64,000 nt of DNA from Sphingobacteriia bacterium 28-36-52 (GTDB taxonomy: Bacteria; Bacteroidota; Bacteroidia; Chitinophagales; Chitinophagaceae), in assembly GCA_002281575.1 (NCBI GenBank), contig NCGN01000005.1, forward strand, positions 208,837-272,836, in the 5' to 3' direction. The notes beneath the pieces are model-generated. The model had not been told where the DNA came from. It saw only the letters and a list, made by a program, of their open reading frames with translations, and did not search any database. Positions 8,704 through 19,200 of this stretch are shown in pieces. A program made the position numbers and the translations under genes. Numbering within the stretch: position 1 is the first letter of the stretch; each line of letters starts with the position of its first letter.

Positions 8704-9609
8704 ATGAAATTGAATCTTAGACAATTTGTTTTTTTGGTTGTTTGCATTGTAAGTACTTTAACGCTTAAGGCTCAGGAGATTGATTTATTTAAATTGCAGG
8801 AAAAAGAAGAAAAGGAAAATGAAAAAAACACCACTGATATTACCACTGCAATTTTTAAAACTACACGTATTGTAAATGGACATTCGATTGAAAATATTGG
8901 GGCGGGCTTACTTGATGTAAAAATCAATCACCGTTTTGGAAGAGTAAACACTGGAGGATATAATTTATTTGGATTGGATCAGGCTTCTATGCGTATGGGG
9001 CTAGACTATGGTATCAATAGCAGGTTAATGGTTGGAATAGGAAGAAGTACTTATTTAAAACAATACGATGGTTTTGTTAAGTATAGAATTCTTAGACAAA
9101 GTACTGGCAAAATCAATATGCCCTTGTCTGTTAGCTATGCTGGAGGGGTAATTTGGAAAACAATTGATAATCCTGCTGGATCTGGATTTTATTATACAGA
9201 CCGATTCAGTTATTTTAATCAAATTTTGATAGCCAAAAAATTCAATGACTATTTTTCATTGCAACTAACTCCTACAATGGTGCATTATAATAATGTCCCT
9301 TTAGCAACAGATCCCAATGATCTTTTTTCATTAGGTATTGCTACAAGAATAAGAATCAGTAAAAGAGTCAATATTACTGGGGAATATTATTATCAGTTTC
9401 AACATTTTAACGGATTTTACAATAGCCTTTCTGTTGGGGTAGATATTGAAACCGGTGGACATGTATTCCAAATGCATTTCTCCAATTCAACTGGCATGAC
9501 TGAAAGAACTTTTATTCATGAAACAGATGGTCAATGGGGAAAGGGCGATATCCACTTTGGATTTAATATCGCGCGTATTTTTACCATTAAAAAACCGAAA
9601 GGAATTTAA
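8704..9609 (+). CDS. DUF5777-family outer membrane beta-barrel protein
   Basis: This 301-residue protein has a signal peptide (ending near LKAQ), a short Glu/Lys-rich segment (about 25-45), and a barrel-like body of amphipathic strands. Landmarks are RIVNGHSIENIGAGLLDVKI, FGLDQASMRMG, and a highly conserved end (GVDIETGGHVFQMHFSNSTG ... FGFNIARIF). The same landmarks occur in the protein at 20492-21361. It ends the larger haem/YceI cassette. The function of DUF5777 is unknown to me; an outer-membrane location is inferred. Confidence 0.72.
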   Translation: MKLNLRQFVFLVVCIVSTLTLKAQEIDLFKLQEKEEKENEKNTTDITTAIFKTTRIVNGHSIENIGAGLLDVKINHRFGRVNTGGYNLFGLDQASMRMGLDYGINSRLMVGIGRSTYLKQYDGFVKYRILRQSTGKINMPLSVSYAGGVIWKTIDNPAGSGFYYTDRFSYFNQILIAKKFNDYFSLQLTPTMVHYNNVPLATDPNDLFSLGIATRIRISKRVNITGEYYYQFQHFNGFYNSLSVGVDIETGGHVFQMHFSNSTGMTERTFIHETDGQWGKGDIHFGFNIARIFTIKKPKGI

Positions 9610-9617
9610 ACAGTAGC

Positions 9618-10394
9618 TTATGACAGTTTCTGTTTGAATCTTTGAATAAAAGCTTTGCTGTGCTCACTTAAAATAAGTTTTCCGCTAATGGCTGCTCTTT
9701 CTTTCAACAGTTCATCCCAATGTTCTGTGCCTTTCCAAAAAATGGTTTTCAATTCATGTAATGCATCAGGATTGGAGTGAGATAGCGTGGTAGATAATCT
9801 AATAATGGATTCATCCATACCCGCTACATCCGGATGTAATTCTGCAAATAACCCTTTTCTTCTTGCCCAGTCTGCAGGTCTAAACGTAACAGCGTCTATG
9901 GTTAGTTGAGAGAAGGCTGATAAGCCAATTTTTCTTTCTACCGCTGGTCCTACAACAAATGGACCTATACCTACCGCCAATTCACTTAGTTTAACATCGG
10001 CGCCTTCGCATGCAATAGCATAGTCTGCAGCTGCAGCCAATCCAACTCCACCCCCAATGCATTTTCCCTGAATTCTTGCAATGATGATTTTTCCGCAAGT
10101 ACGCATGGCGTTAATTACATTAGCAAAACCACTGAAAAATTTCAGACCCGCTTCTTCAGAATTAATAACAGAGAGCTCATCAAAAGATGCACCTGAACAA
10201 AATACTTTTTCTCCAGAAGATCGCAACACAATTACTCTGGTATTGGGGTTTAATCCTTCACTGTATATTTCTTTAGCAAGCGCATCTAATATTTTTCCTG
10301 GCAATGAATTACTCTGTGGATGAAAAAATTCGATGGTTGCAATACCATGCTCTCGGTCAACTTTTACAAATCCTTCTTTAATATGTTCAATCAT
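9618..10394 (-). CDS. Enoyl-CoA hydratase/isomerase (crotonase) family protein
   Basis: This 258-residue protein has the crotonase fold with oxyanion-hole segments CSGASFDEL and GKCIGGGVGLAAAADYAIA, and a candidate catalytic Glu in LSELAVGIGP. It lies 12 nt downstream of paaZ on the same strand, suggesting a shared CoA-thioester pathway, possibly the lower part of aromatic or phenylacetate degradation. The other paa genes are absent from this window, so the exact substrate is not established. Confidence 0.8.
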   Translation of the reverse strand: MIEHIKEGFVKVDREHGIATIEFFHPQSNSLPGKILDALAKEIYSEGLNPNTRVIVLRSSGEKVFCSGASFDELSVINSEEAGLKFFSGFANVINAMRTCGKIIIARIQGKCIGGGVGLAAAADYAIACEGADVKLSELAVGIGPFVVGPAVERKIGLSAFSQLTIDAVTFRPADWARRKGLFAELHPDVAGMDESIIRLSTTLSHSNPDALHELKTIFWKGTEHWDELLKERAAISGKLILSEHSKAFIQRFKQKLS

Positions 10395-10406
10395 AAAATG
10401 GTTTTA

Positions 10407-12455
10407 TTAAATGGGTTTTTTGGCCACCATGGTTAAGATAGTAGCTATTCCGGTTAATTCATTGGTTTCATCAATCATTTCTACCAACCATTTAACAATA
10501 CCCTTGTCTATATCGGTTGGTTCTTTTTTCTCTTGCCTAATTTTTTCTTTGCAAGTAAATCGAATATGCATTTCGCTTCCTGGATAAACAGGTTTAGTAA
10601 AACGCAATTCATCAATACCATAATTTAATAGTACTGGATTTTTTTCATAACTGTCTACAAATAATCCCGCAGCTATACTCATAATTAAATAACCATGCGC
10701 TACTTGTTTATCAAACATAGTGCCATTAAAATCGGTATTTTCTAAATGCGCGTAAAAATGGTCCCCACTTAAATTGGCAAAAGCATTGATGTCTTCCGCA
10801 GTAACTACTCTTTTCTCGGTAATTAATTGATCGCCAATTGCTAAGTCTTCAAAATATTTTTTAAATGGATGGATGGTATTGGTATTTCCTGTTGCACCTG
10901 GCTGATAAACCTTGCTGATTGCAGTTATCATATCTGGTGAACCCTGTACTGCCACTCGCTGCATATAATGTTTAACGCCCCTTAATCCGCCCATTTCTTC
11001 TCCACCTCCTGCTCTTCCAGGACCTCCATGCACCAATAAGGGCAATGGCGAACCATGGCCTGTACTTTCTTTAGCACATTGCTCATTCAATACCAATATT
11101 CTTCCATGATAATTGCCAGCGCCTATTACATAATCTGTAGCAATTTTTGCATCAGCTGTTACAATGCTGCTCACCAATGAGCCCTTTCCTAATTTAGCCA
11201 ATGAAATGGCTTCTTCTGTATGCTTGTAAGGCATTAAAGTAGCAACTGGTCCAAATGCTTCCACTTCGTGAACGCTTGAATTGCCGAATGGATTTTCATT
11301 CAATAATAAAAGCGGACTTACAAATGCTCCTTTAATGGGATCTGCGTCTAACACTTCCACTGAGTCTAAGGAACCATATAAAATGCTTGAAGTCTCTAAT
11401 AATTTTTTTACCTGTGCTTTCACTTCGTTTCGCTGCGATTCTCCAGCTAATGAACCCATTCTTACTTTTGGATTCAAGGGATTGCCTATTACATTTTGAG
11501 AAAGTGCAGCGCTCAATGCTTTTTGAACCGCTTCTATTTTATTTTCAGGAACGAATATTCTTCTAACTGCCGTGCAACGTTGTCCTGATTTGGTAGTGAT
11601 TTCTCTTCTAACTTCTTTAATGAAAATGTCCCACTCGGGCATTGTTGGTGTAACGTCTTCGCCTAGAACAATGCAGTTGAGTGAATCTGCCTCCATAGTA
11701 AAAGGCACATTTTCTGCTAATATTTTCTTGCCCGATTTTAATAGCAAACCAGTTGTTGCTGAACCAGTAAAAGTGACCACATCTTGCGACTGAACATGAT
11801 CTAATAAATCACCTGCACTGCCACAAATCAATTGCAATGCGCCATCTGGCAAAATGCCAGAAGCAATGATTCGTTTTACTACTGCTTCTGTTAAGTAAGA
11901 AGTAACTGTTGCAGGTTTTACAATTGCAGGCACACCTGCTAATAAATTCACTGCTATTTTTTCTAACATGCCCCATACAGGGAAGTTGAATGCATTAATA
12001 TGTACAGCCGCCCCTTCTTTGGGAATCAGCAAGTGATGTCCCATAAATGTATTGGCTTTGCCTAATGGGTGGTGTTCTCCATCTAGGCAATAAGGCGTGT
12101 CTGGTAATTTTCTTCTGAGTGAGGCATAGGAAAATAAATTGCCTATTCCTCCTTCTATGTCTACCCAACTATCTGCTTTGGTGGCACCTGTTTGATAGCT
12201 GATTGTATACAGTTCGGCTAAATGTTCCCTTAAGTAAATGGCCAATGCCCTCAACATTAACCCCCTTTCGTGAAAACTCATTTTTCTTAAGGCAGGATTA
12301 CCCTTGCTACGCGCATAATGTAAGGCTGCTGCAAAATCCAATCCCTTTGATGTAGCAGTTGCTATTGGTTCGCCTGATACGGCATTATACAATAATTGGC
12401 CATCTCCTTCTCCTTTAACCCATTGGCCCATTAAAAAATTTTCTACTGTGTACAT
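10407..12455 (-). CDS. paaZ: Bifunctional aldehyde dehydrogenase / enoyl-CoA hydratase, PaaZ type
   Basis: The 682 residues match PaaZ length. The N-terminal aldehyde dehydrogenase domain (about 1-510) has FTGSATTG, Glu in FTMEADSLN, and the catalytic Cys in GQRCTAVRR. The C-terminal MaoC-like hot-dog domain (about 535-675) has LSGDHFYAH. In phenylacetate degradation PaaZ opens the oxepin-CoA ring and oxidises the resulting aldehyde. A TAnnTTTG element lies 21 nt upstream, and a terminator separates it from adk, so paaZ and the following crotonase form a two-gene operon. Confidence 0.88.
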   Translation of the reverse strand: MYTVENFLMGQWVKGEGDGQLLYNAVSGEPIATATSKGLDFAAALHYARSKGNPALRKMSFHERGLMLRALAIYLREHLAELYTISYQTGATKADSWVDIEGGIGNLFSYASLRRKLPDTPYCLDGEHHPLGKANTFMGHHLLIPKEGAAVHINAFNFPVWGMLEKIAVNLLAGVPAIVKPATVTSYLTEAVVKRIIASGILPDGALQLICGSAGDLLDHVQSQDVVTFTGSATTGLLLKSGKKILAENVPFTMEADSLNCIVLGEDVTPTMPEWDIFIKEVRREITTKSGQRCTAVRRIFVPENKIEAVQKALSAALSQNVIGNPLNPKVRMGSLAGESQRNEVKAQVKKLLETSSILYGSLDSVEVLDADPIKGAFVSPLLLLNENPFGNSSVHEVEAFGPVATLMPYKHTEEAISLAKLGKGSLVSSIVTADAKIATDYVIGAGNYHGRILVLNEQCAKESTGHGSPLPLLVHGGPGRAGGGEEMGGLRGVKHYMQRVAVQGSPDMITAISKVYQPGATGNTNTIHPFKKYFEDLAIGDQLITEKRVVTAEDINAFANLSGDHFYAHLENTDFNGTMFDKQVAHGYLIMSIAAGLFVDSYEKNPVLLNYGIDELRFTKPVYPGSEMHIRFTCKEKIRQEKKEPTDIDKGIVKWLVEMIDETNELTGIATILTMVAKKPI

Positions 12456-12476
12456 ATGGTTTGGTTCGTTTCATCA

Positions 12477-12484
12477 CAAAGCTA
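12477..12484 (-). promoter_or_regulatory. Candidate -7 element for paaZ
   Basis: On the minus strand this reads TAGCTTTG, an exact fit to TAnnTTTG, with the paaZ ATG 21 nt downstream. It lies just past the adk terminator. Confidence 0.5.
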
Positions 12485-12512
12485 ACGATTGATAGCTTTA
12501 CTTAAAAGGCAT

Positions 12513-12544
12513 AAAAAAACCCGTCCCGATTAAATCGGGACGGG
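12513..12544 (-). terminator. Intrinsic terminator of adk
   Basis: This is a perfect 11-bp stem (CCCGTCCCGAT at 520-530 with its complement at 534-544) and a 3-nt loop. On the minus strand it is followed by a run of seven T residues (A run at 513-519 on the plus strand). It lies between the end of adk and the paaZ promoter. Confidence 0.9.
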
Positions 12545-12589
12545 TATAGCAGTTGGTTATTGGTCAAAAAACTTTAACAGTTCTATTAG

Positions 12590-13168
12590 TTAAGACATCC
12601 TTTTGTCGATTTCGCTGCAAAGAGCAGAAAAAATTTCTTCAACGGTACCCTCGCCCTTAATATTAACTACTTTATCAAACTGGCTATAGTAATTTGCAAC
12701 CACCGTTGTTTTGTCCTTGTATTCTACAATTCGGGCTCTAATAACAGTTTCATTGGTATCATCGCTTCTACCACTGGTTAATCCCCTGTTTAATAAACGT
12801 TTAACCAATTCTTCCTCGCTTACTTCCATGGCCAACAAAACACCTATTTCAGTTTGTTTTAGCTTTAATAATTTATCTAAAGCCTCACTTTGAGCTGTTG
12901 TTCTAGGAAATCCATCAAATAAAAAGCCTTTTGCGTCTGGATTCGCTTCTAAAGCAGATGAAATCATACCAATTACTACCTCATCGGGTACCAACTGGCC
13001 TTTGTCCATCAAGTTCTTTGCTTCTAATCCTAATGGTGTTTGACGCGCAATTTCACTACGAAGTAAATCTCCGGTAGATAAATGCTTTAAGCCATATTTT
13101 TCAATTAGTTTCTCACTTTGCGTTCCTTTACCACTACCGGGAGGACCGAATAAAATAATATTAAACAT
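12590..13168 (-). CDS. adk: Adenylate kinase
   Basis: This 192-residue cytoplasmic enzyme interconverts 2 ADP with ATP and AMP. It has the P-loop GPPGSGKGTQ at the N-terminus, the NMP-binding segment STGDLLRSEIA, and FDGFPRT. The LID region is the short, zinc-free type. The start was placed at 13168 (MFNIILFGPPG) because the in-frame extension upstream is unlike any adenylate kinase and would cross the promoter. Confidence 0.95.
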   Translation of the reverse strand: MFNIILFGPPGSGKGTQSEKLIEKYGLKHLSTGDLLRSEIARQTPLGLEAKNLMDKGQLVPDEVVIGMISSALEANPDAKGFLFDGFPRTTAQSEALDKLLKLKQTEIGVLLAMEVSEEELVKRLLNRGLTSGRSDDTNETVIRARIVEYKDKTTVVANYYSQFDKVVNIKGEGTVEEIFSALCSEIDKRMS

Positions 13169-13193
13169 GTACGTTCGATGCTTGCTTGAGGTA

Positions 13194-13201
13194 CAAATAT
13201 A
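13194..13201 (-). promoter_or_regulatory. Candidate -7 element for adk
   Basis: The minus strand reads TATATTTG, an exact TAnnTTTG match, leaving about 25 nt to the adk ATG. It also argues against the longer upstream reading frame. Confidence 0.5.
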
Positions 13202-13347
13202 CAAAGGGCTTGTTAAAAATCCTTTAACAAAAGACCTTAATCCATCAAAAACAAGGGTTTTGGTTAAATTTTTGACCTTCCCACTAAACAAGTACAAACC
13301 TTAACTGTCTTAACAACGTACATTCAATTAATTAAATTTTCCTACAT

Positions 13348-13908
13348 ATGAAATGGACAACCATATTGCTTTTAGCGGTTTTCGGCTTTACTGGATGCCA
13401 AGCACAGAACAATTCAAGTAACAATCTTGTTAAAGATACTATGAGCAAAAAAGACAACCCCTATTTTGCAAAGGGAGAAAAAGGAAAATTGACTGTTAAA
13501 GACAGTGAATGGAAAAAAGTACTTTCTCCCGAAGTGTACTATATCGCTAGAGAAAAAGGAACCGAGCGCCCTTGGACCAGTAAGTTTGAAAACTTTAAAG
13601 AAGTAGGAACTTATTATTGTGCTGTTTGCGGAAATGGGCTTTTTAAAAGCGATACCAAATTTGATAGTGGGTGTGGATGGCCTAGCTTTTATGAGCCGCT
13701 AACTAAAGGAGCCATCATTTATTTGCCAGATAATACACATGGCATGCAGCGAACTGAAGTTCAATGTGGTCGTTGTAAATCTCACCTTGGTCATGTTTTT
13801 GAAGATGGCCCACCTCCAACTGGTTTGCGATTTTGCATTAATGGGGTGGTATTAGATTTTGAAAAAGCTGCAGAAGCAGAAAAAAAATACAACGAGAAGA
13901 AAGGATAG
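13348..13908 (+). CDS. msrB: Peptide-methionine (R)-S-oxide reductase, lipoprotein form
   Basis: MsrB reduces methionine-R-sulfoxide in proteins. This copy (186 residues) begins with a lipoprotein signal (FGFTGCQAQ), so it should work in the periplasm. The zinc pairs CAVCG and CGRC are present, as are the SGCGWPSF motif and the catalytic Cys in LRFCIN. It is a single gene followed directly by a terminator. Confidence 0.93.
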   Translation: MKWTTILLLAVFGFTGCQAQNNSSNNLVKDTMSKKDNPYFAKGEKGKLTVKDSEWKKVLSPEVYYIAREKGTERPWTSKFENFKEVGTYYCAVCGNGLFKSDTKFDSGCGWPSFYEPLTKGAIIYLPDNTHGMQRTEVQCGRCKSHLGHVFEDGPPPTGLRFCINGVVLDFEKAAEAEKKYNEKKG

Positions 13909-13925
13909 TGAGACTGAGAATGAAG

Positions 13926-13953
13926 GGGCCGGATTTATCCGGCCCTATTTTTT
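13926..13953 (+). terminator. Intrinsic terminator of msrB
   Basis: This is a GC-rich stem (GGGCCGGAT / ATCCGGCCC, 13926-13934 and 13937-13945) followed by TATTTTTTT. It is positioned 17 nt after the msrB stop. Confidence 0.88.
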
Positions 13954-13965
13954 TGTTTACCTATA

Positions 13966-14847
13966 CTAGGCTAAAATATCTTGCACATTCTTATTAATAT
14001 TTGCTGCAATTCTTTCCATTGGCAAATCATTGTCGTCGTTGCCAAATGGGTCTTCAATTTCTTCAGCAATTAATTCTAAACTTGCCAATACATATGAAAT
14101 AAATAAGGTTGCTGGTATTGTAAAATAACCCAAGGTTAAAGCAAAACCAAGTGGTAGGGTAATAATGTATAAGAAGATAAACTTTTTGATGAATGCACTA
14201 TACGAATAAGGGATGGGCGTATTCTTTATTCTTTCACAAGCGCCGCAGATATCCATAAACGATTGCAATTCATTATTGATAAATAATAATTCAAACTCGG
14301 TAATTACCTGGTCTCTTTTTAATAAATGAACTTTATTCAAAAGAACAGCCACTACCTGATTAGGAATATGTTTACTTGTATCAAATCCGGTGATTTCAGG
14401 ATGCGGTTGTGCATCTAAAGCCAGTCTTGTTTTTTCGTTTAATAAATGATTGGTTAGTTCAACCGCAAATAGTGGAATAATTTTTTTGAAGAAGCTTCTA
14501 TTTTTTTCGTCATCGTGCGGTAACAAGCTGTTCATTTTTAGGGCGAGATTGCGGCTGTTATTTACCAATGCTCCCCAAAGCTTTCTGCCTTCCCACCAAC
14601 GATCGTAAGCAGTATTGGTTCTAAATACCAATAACATTGAAATGGCAAAACCCAATAAGCTATGCATGACCGTTATATTTTTTGCGTAGCTGGTACTAGA
14701 CAATCGTAAATAATTGATTTCGATGTAAACAACTGCCCAAGAGAAAACGCCCATACCCAATATCAATGGCAATAACTGCAGTACCGTATCGGTTTTATGA
14801 AATCGAAAAATAAAACGCAACCAATCTTTGGGATTATAACTAATCAT
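13966..14847 (-). CDS. Bestrophin-family (UPF0187) membrane channel
   Basis: This 293-residue membrane protein has the hallmark FRTNTAYDRWWEGRKLWG (about 75-92) of bacterial bestrophins and four main hydrophobic segments. Characterised bacterial homologues are pentameric ion channels. The start overlaps the stop of the upstream DUF5690 gene by 8 nt, so the two are translationally coupled. Confidence 0.85.
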   Translation of the reverse strand: MISYNPKDWLRFIFRFHKTDTVLQLLPLILGMGVFSWAVVYIEINYLRLSSTSYAKNITVMHSLLGFAISMLLVFRTNTAYDRWWEGRKLWGALVNNSRNLALKMNSLLPHDDEKNRSFFKKIIPLFAVELTNHLLNEKTRLALDAQPHPEITGFDTSKHIPNQVVAVLLNKVHLLKRDQVITEFELLFINNELQSFMDICGACERIKNTPIPYSYSAFIKKFIFLYIITLPLGFALTLGYFTIPATLFISYVLASLELIAEEIEDPFGNDDNDLPMERIAANINKNVQDILA

Positions 14848-16144
14848 GAACCGCTTTTTGTTTTTGGTAAAAATAATACATGGAGTAGCTGGTAATGATT
14901 ACACCGGCAATAGATAATACCATCACACTATTAGAGAAAAAGTGTACCCAGTTCAATTGTATTTTAAAAATTTCTTTGCTCAACAAAACACTTACGCTTC
15001 CCAAATAACCAAATGAGTCTGCCACATAAATTAAAAAACCTGCATTGCCCGTGAATCGGAATGCAGCAATCATGCGCTCAAAAAAAACAGAGTTGAAAGG
15101 AATGTATACCATGTATAAACCCAGTCCTACCAAAGTCATCCACCAAATGGGTGCAATAGACCCCTTACTAAATAACCAAGTGCTCAATCCCGCGACCACA
15201 AAGCCTAATCCTATAAATACATGCGCTAACATAAATGCTTTGAAACTATTTTTAATCAACACCATACTTCCAATCAACACCAAAATAATTAAGGTAATTG
15301 GCGTTTCAGTTTTAGAAAATATCGCAGGTTGATTCAAGTAACCCATTTCCTTCCACATATCTGCACTAAAATTATCTCTAATATCTCTGAAGATGGTGGC
15401 GAATGCATAAATGAAAACTGCTGCAATAATGCCTGGCAAAAAATGCTGAATGAATTTTTTTCTATCATCGGCATTCATGGCCGTTCGGTTCATGCGTAAT
15501 TCAATGTCTTCTTGCGTTGGCGGCGGAATCCGCTCCATCAGATAAATGAATAACAACAATGGTAGGGCAAATACCAACCCTGTAGCAAAAGGCACCCAGA
15601 ACTCACTCATATTAAATTGCATGATGAGCCAACCGCCTACCGACTTTACAAAACCCGATGAAAAGATAAAGCTCACCGCAAGTGCTGCACCAATAAAATC
15701 AGTGGTTTTCCTCCCCTCTATATAAGAGAAAATAACGCCCCATAACATGCCCAATGGAAAACCATTTATGAAAAGAAATACAATATTAAAAGGAGCCGGC
15801 ACAAGGGCAAATAACAACCAAGCCAACCAAGCAATGCCCACTAAAACCAACACAATTTTATCTCTGCCCAATCTTTTTAATTCGGAAATAAATTTGATGC
15901 CATAAAATTTTGCCATTAAATAACCCATCATTTGGCTTAACACCAATAAGGTTTTATATCCCAAGCCCCAATAAACCATTCCGTCGAAAGTGCATACGGT
16001 AAAGGATTTGCGAAAACCAAAAATCATGGTATAAGTAAGGAACGCTACAATTGCAGCGTATAAGCCTATTTTAAAGCTGCTTTGTGGTACTAATAAATTG
16101 TTTTTCAATGGCTTTGTTTCTACCGATAAATATAAGCCACTCAT
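14840..16144 (-). CDS. DUF5690-family multi-pass membrane protein
   Basis: This 434-residue protein has about 12 hydrophobic helices and an MFS-like layout, including a central charged loop (about 205-235). I recognise the DUF5690 family from the N-terminal FGFRKSFTV and the overall pattern. It is probably a transporter, but the substrate is unknown. It is divergent from the VPS10-repeat gene, with 64 nt between start codons. Confidence 0.65.
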   Translation of the reverse strand: MSGLYLSVETKPLKNNLLVPQSSFKIGLYAAIVAFLTYTMIFGFRKSFTVCTFDGMVYWGLGYKTLLVLSQMMGYLMAKFYGIKFISELKRLGRDKIVLVLVGIAWLAWLLFALVPAPFNIVFLFINGFPLGMLWGVIFSYIEGRKTTDFIGAALAVSFIFSSGFVKSVGGWLIMQFNMSEFWVPFATGLVFALPLLLFIYLMERIPPPTQEDIELRMNRTAMNADDRKKFIQHFLPGIIAAVFIYAFATIFRDIRDNFSADMWKEMGYLNQPAIFSKTETPITLIILVLIGSMVLIKNSFKAFMLAHVFIGLGFVVAGLSTWLFSKGSIAPIWWMTLVGLGLYMVYIPFNSVFFERMIAAFRFTGNAGFLIYVADSFGYLGSVSVLLSKEIFKIQLNWVHFFSNSVMVLSIAGVIITSYSMYYFYQKQKAVHD

Positions 16145-16208
16145 CCTTAGTTTTTGGCAAATGAAGCTTTATTTCAGAAATTACCCGTTCTTAAAACTAA
16201 ACTTGAAT

Positions 16209-19200
16209 ATGAGAAAATTACTCTTGGCCTTTGTAGGTATTACCGCTGTATGCAGTGTGTATGCGCAACAGGTAGATTTATCCAAGCATTTTAAAAGCAT
16301 GAAGCCCCGTAATATTGGGCCTGCCGGAATGAGTGGTCGTGTTACTGCTATTGATGCAGTTTGGACCAATCCCAATATTATCTTTTTAGGCACAGCCAGT
16401 GGTGGTGTTTGGAAAACCAATAATGGGGGTGCTTCTTGGACACCCATTTTTGATGATCAACCCATACAAAATATTGGAGCCATTGCATTGGTACAATCCA
16501 ATCCCAGCGTGGTTTGGGCCGGAACAGGAGAAGGAAATCCACGTAACTCTATCAGTTTAGGAGAAGGCATTTATAAAAGTTTAGATGGTGGAAAAACATG
16601 GAAGCGCATGGGTTTAGAAAAGACACGGAATATTCACCGTATTATTATAGACCCAACCAATCCAGAAGTAGTATATGTAGGTGCAATGGGTAATCCATTT
16701 GCAGATCATCCTGAAAGAGGGGTATATAAAACCACTGATGGAGGTGATACTTGGAAACAAATATTGTATACCAATCAAAACAGTGGAGTGGGTGATATGG
16801 TGATGGATCCAGCCAATCCCAATAAGTTGTTTGTGAATATGTACGAACACAAAAGAACACCTTGGAGTTTAAAAGGTGGTGGAAGTGGAAGTGGTTTTTA
16901 TGTAACCATGGATGGAGGTAAATCTTTTACCAAATTGGGTAAAGCAAATGGTTTGCCCGATGGGGATTATGGCCGCATTGGAATCAGCATAGCTCGTACC
17001 GATCCCAACCGCGTATACGCATTGGTGGAAGCCACTAAGAACGGTTTATATAAATCTGATGATGGTGGTTTTAAATGGGAGTTGGTAAATAGTGATCCGT
17101 CTGTAGTAACGAATCGTGCATTTTATTTTCAGGACATAGCTGTAGATACCAAAAATGAAAATAGAATTTACAATATCAATCAAGTCATTAATGTAAGTGA
17201 TGATGCAGGAAAAACATGGAAGCCGGTAATTCCTTATAGTGGTATACACCCGGATCACCATGCATGGTGGATTCACCCTTATGATGCCAATTTTATTATT
17301 GATGGAAACGATGGTGGTATTGGTATAACACGTGATCGTGGTAAGACTTGGCAGTTTGATGAAAAATTACCTTTAGGTCAGTATTATCATATTAATGTAG
17401 ACAATCAAATTCCATACAATGTAATGGGTGGTTTACAAGACAATGGAAGTTGGCATGGTCCAGCTTATGTATGGAGAAGATCAGGAATTAGAAATGCATT
17501 TTGGCAAGGAGTGAGTGGTGGAGATGGATTTGATGTGATGCCCGATGCAGAAGATCCTAATTGGGTGTACACCATGAGCCAAGGAGGAAATGTATCTCGT
17601 TATAATATAGCTACCGGCGATAGATGGGGTATTAAACCACCTAGACCAAGTAAAACAGTAAAGCAACGTTTTAACTGGAATGCAGCTATTGCACAAGATC
17701 CATTTGATAAAGCCACTATTTATTACGGAAGTCAATTTGTAAATAAGAGCACCAATAAAGGTGCAGCTTGGGAACAAATTTCAGGAGACCTTACTACTAA
17801 TGATTCAGCTAAGATTGACCAAAGTAGCAACGGTGGTATTTCTGTAGATATCACTGGTGCAGAAAACCATTGTACTATTTTAACCATTGAACCTTCTCCA
17901 AAAGAGCAAGGCGTTATTTGGGTTGGAACCGACGATGGTAATGTACAGTTAACCAGAGATGGCGGAAAAACTTGGACCAACTTTAGAGGCAAATTACCAG
18001 GAATGCCGTTGGGTGCTTGGGTTCCACAAATCAAAGCATCTAAGCATAATGGCGGAGAAGCTTTTGTAATAGTGAACGATTATAGAAGAGGTGAAATGCG
18101 TCCATTCGTTTATAGAACTTCTGATTACGGTAAAACTTGGACACGCATGGTAGATGAGAAGAAAGTAGTGGGCTATGCATTATGTGTAATTCAAGATCCT
18201 GTTGAACCGAATTTAATTTTTGTTGGAACAGAGCAAGGGTTATTTATCAGCTTAGACAATGGGGTGAATTTCCAACAATTTAAAAATGGTTACCCATCTG
18301 TATCTACTTATGATATGGCTATTCAAGAAAGGGAAGCCGATTTAGTTATTGCAACATTTGGTCGTGCATTATGGATCCTAGATGATATTCGTCCATTGCG
18401 AAAATTAGCTGCTAACAAAGGGCAAGTTTTTGTAAAAAAATTAGTTGCATTTGATGCGCCTCAGGCTTATCAAGCAAAAATGAAAAACGCTTCTGGCATA
18501 GAATACAGTACTTATGGAACCTATGAAGGGGAGAATAAAAGAACAGGTGCGCCTTTAACATTCTTCGTAAATAAAACAGCAACAGATACCGGCAAGAATA
18601 GAATTTCAGACACGCTGCAAATTGCCATTTATGATGCCAATGGGGTGAATGTAAGAAACCTAAAAACCAAAGCAGATACTGGCTTCAATAAATATTACTG
18701 GGGAATGGAAGGTCGTGGTATTCGCCAAGCAGGTGGCGGTGGAAGAGGCGGCGGCGGTGGTCGCTTTGGTGGTGGAGGCGGTGCTTTAGAACCAGGCGGT
18801 TTACCTGTTGATCCAGGAACCTATAAAGTGGTCATGCGTTTAGGAAAAGATTTAAAAGACAGCACCATGGTGGTAGTGAATGATGATCCAAATGCACCAA
18901 CACCATTGGCAGTTAGAAATGCCATACGTGCAGCCAATGCAAGAATGGAAAAATCTATTGTAAAATTAACTGCCTTAAATGATCGCTTAACAGAAGTAGA
19001 TGCAATCATGAAAAAAGTAGAAGCAGGCTATGCCAATATGGATCGCAAAGCTGCAGATACCATTCGTAAAGCAGCTAAGCCTGTTGCAGATGCACTAAAA
19101 GAAATTAGAGAAATGTTGAATGGTAAGCCACAATTAAAGCAAGGCTATGGCAATATTCCTCAAGAAACCGTGAATGGTATTTTAGGAGAAGCTCGTCAGG

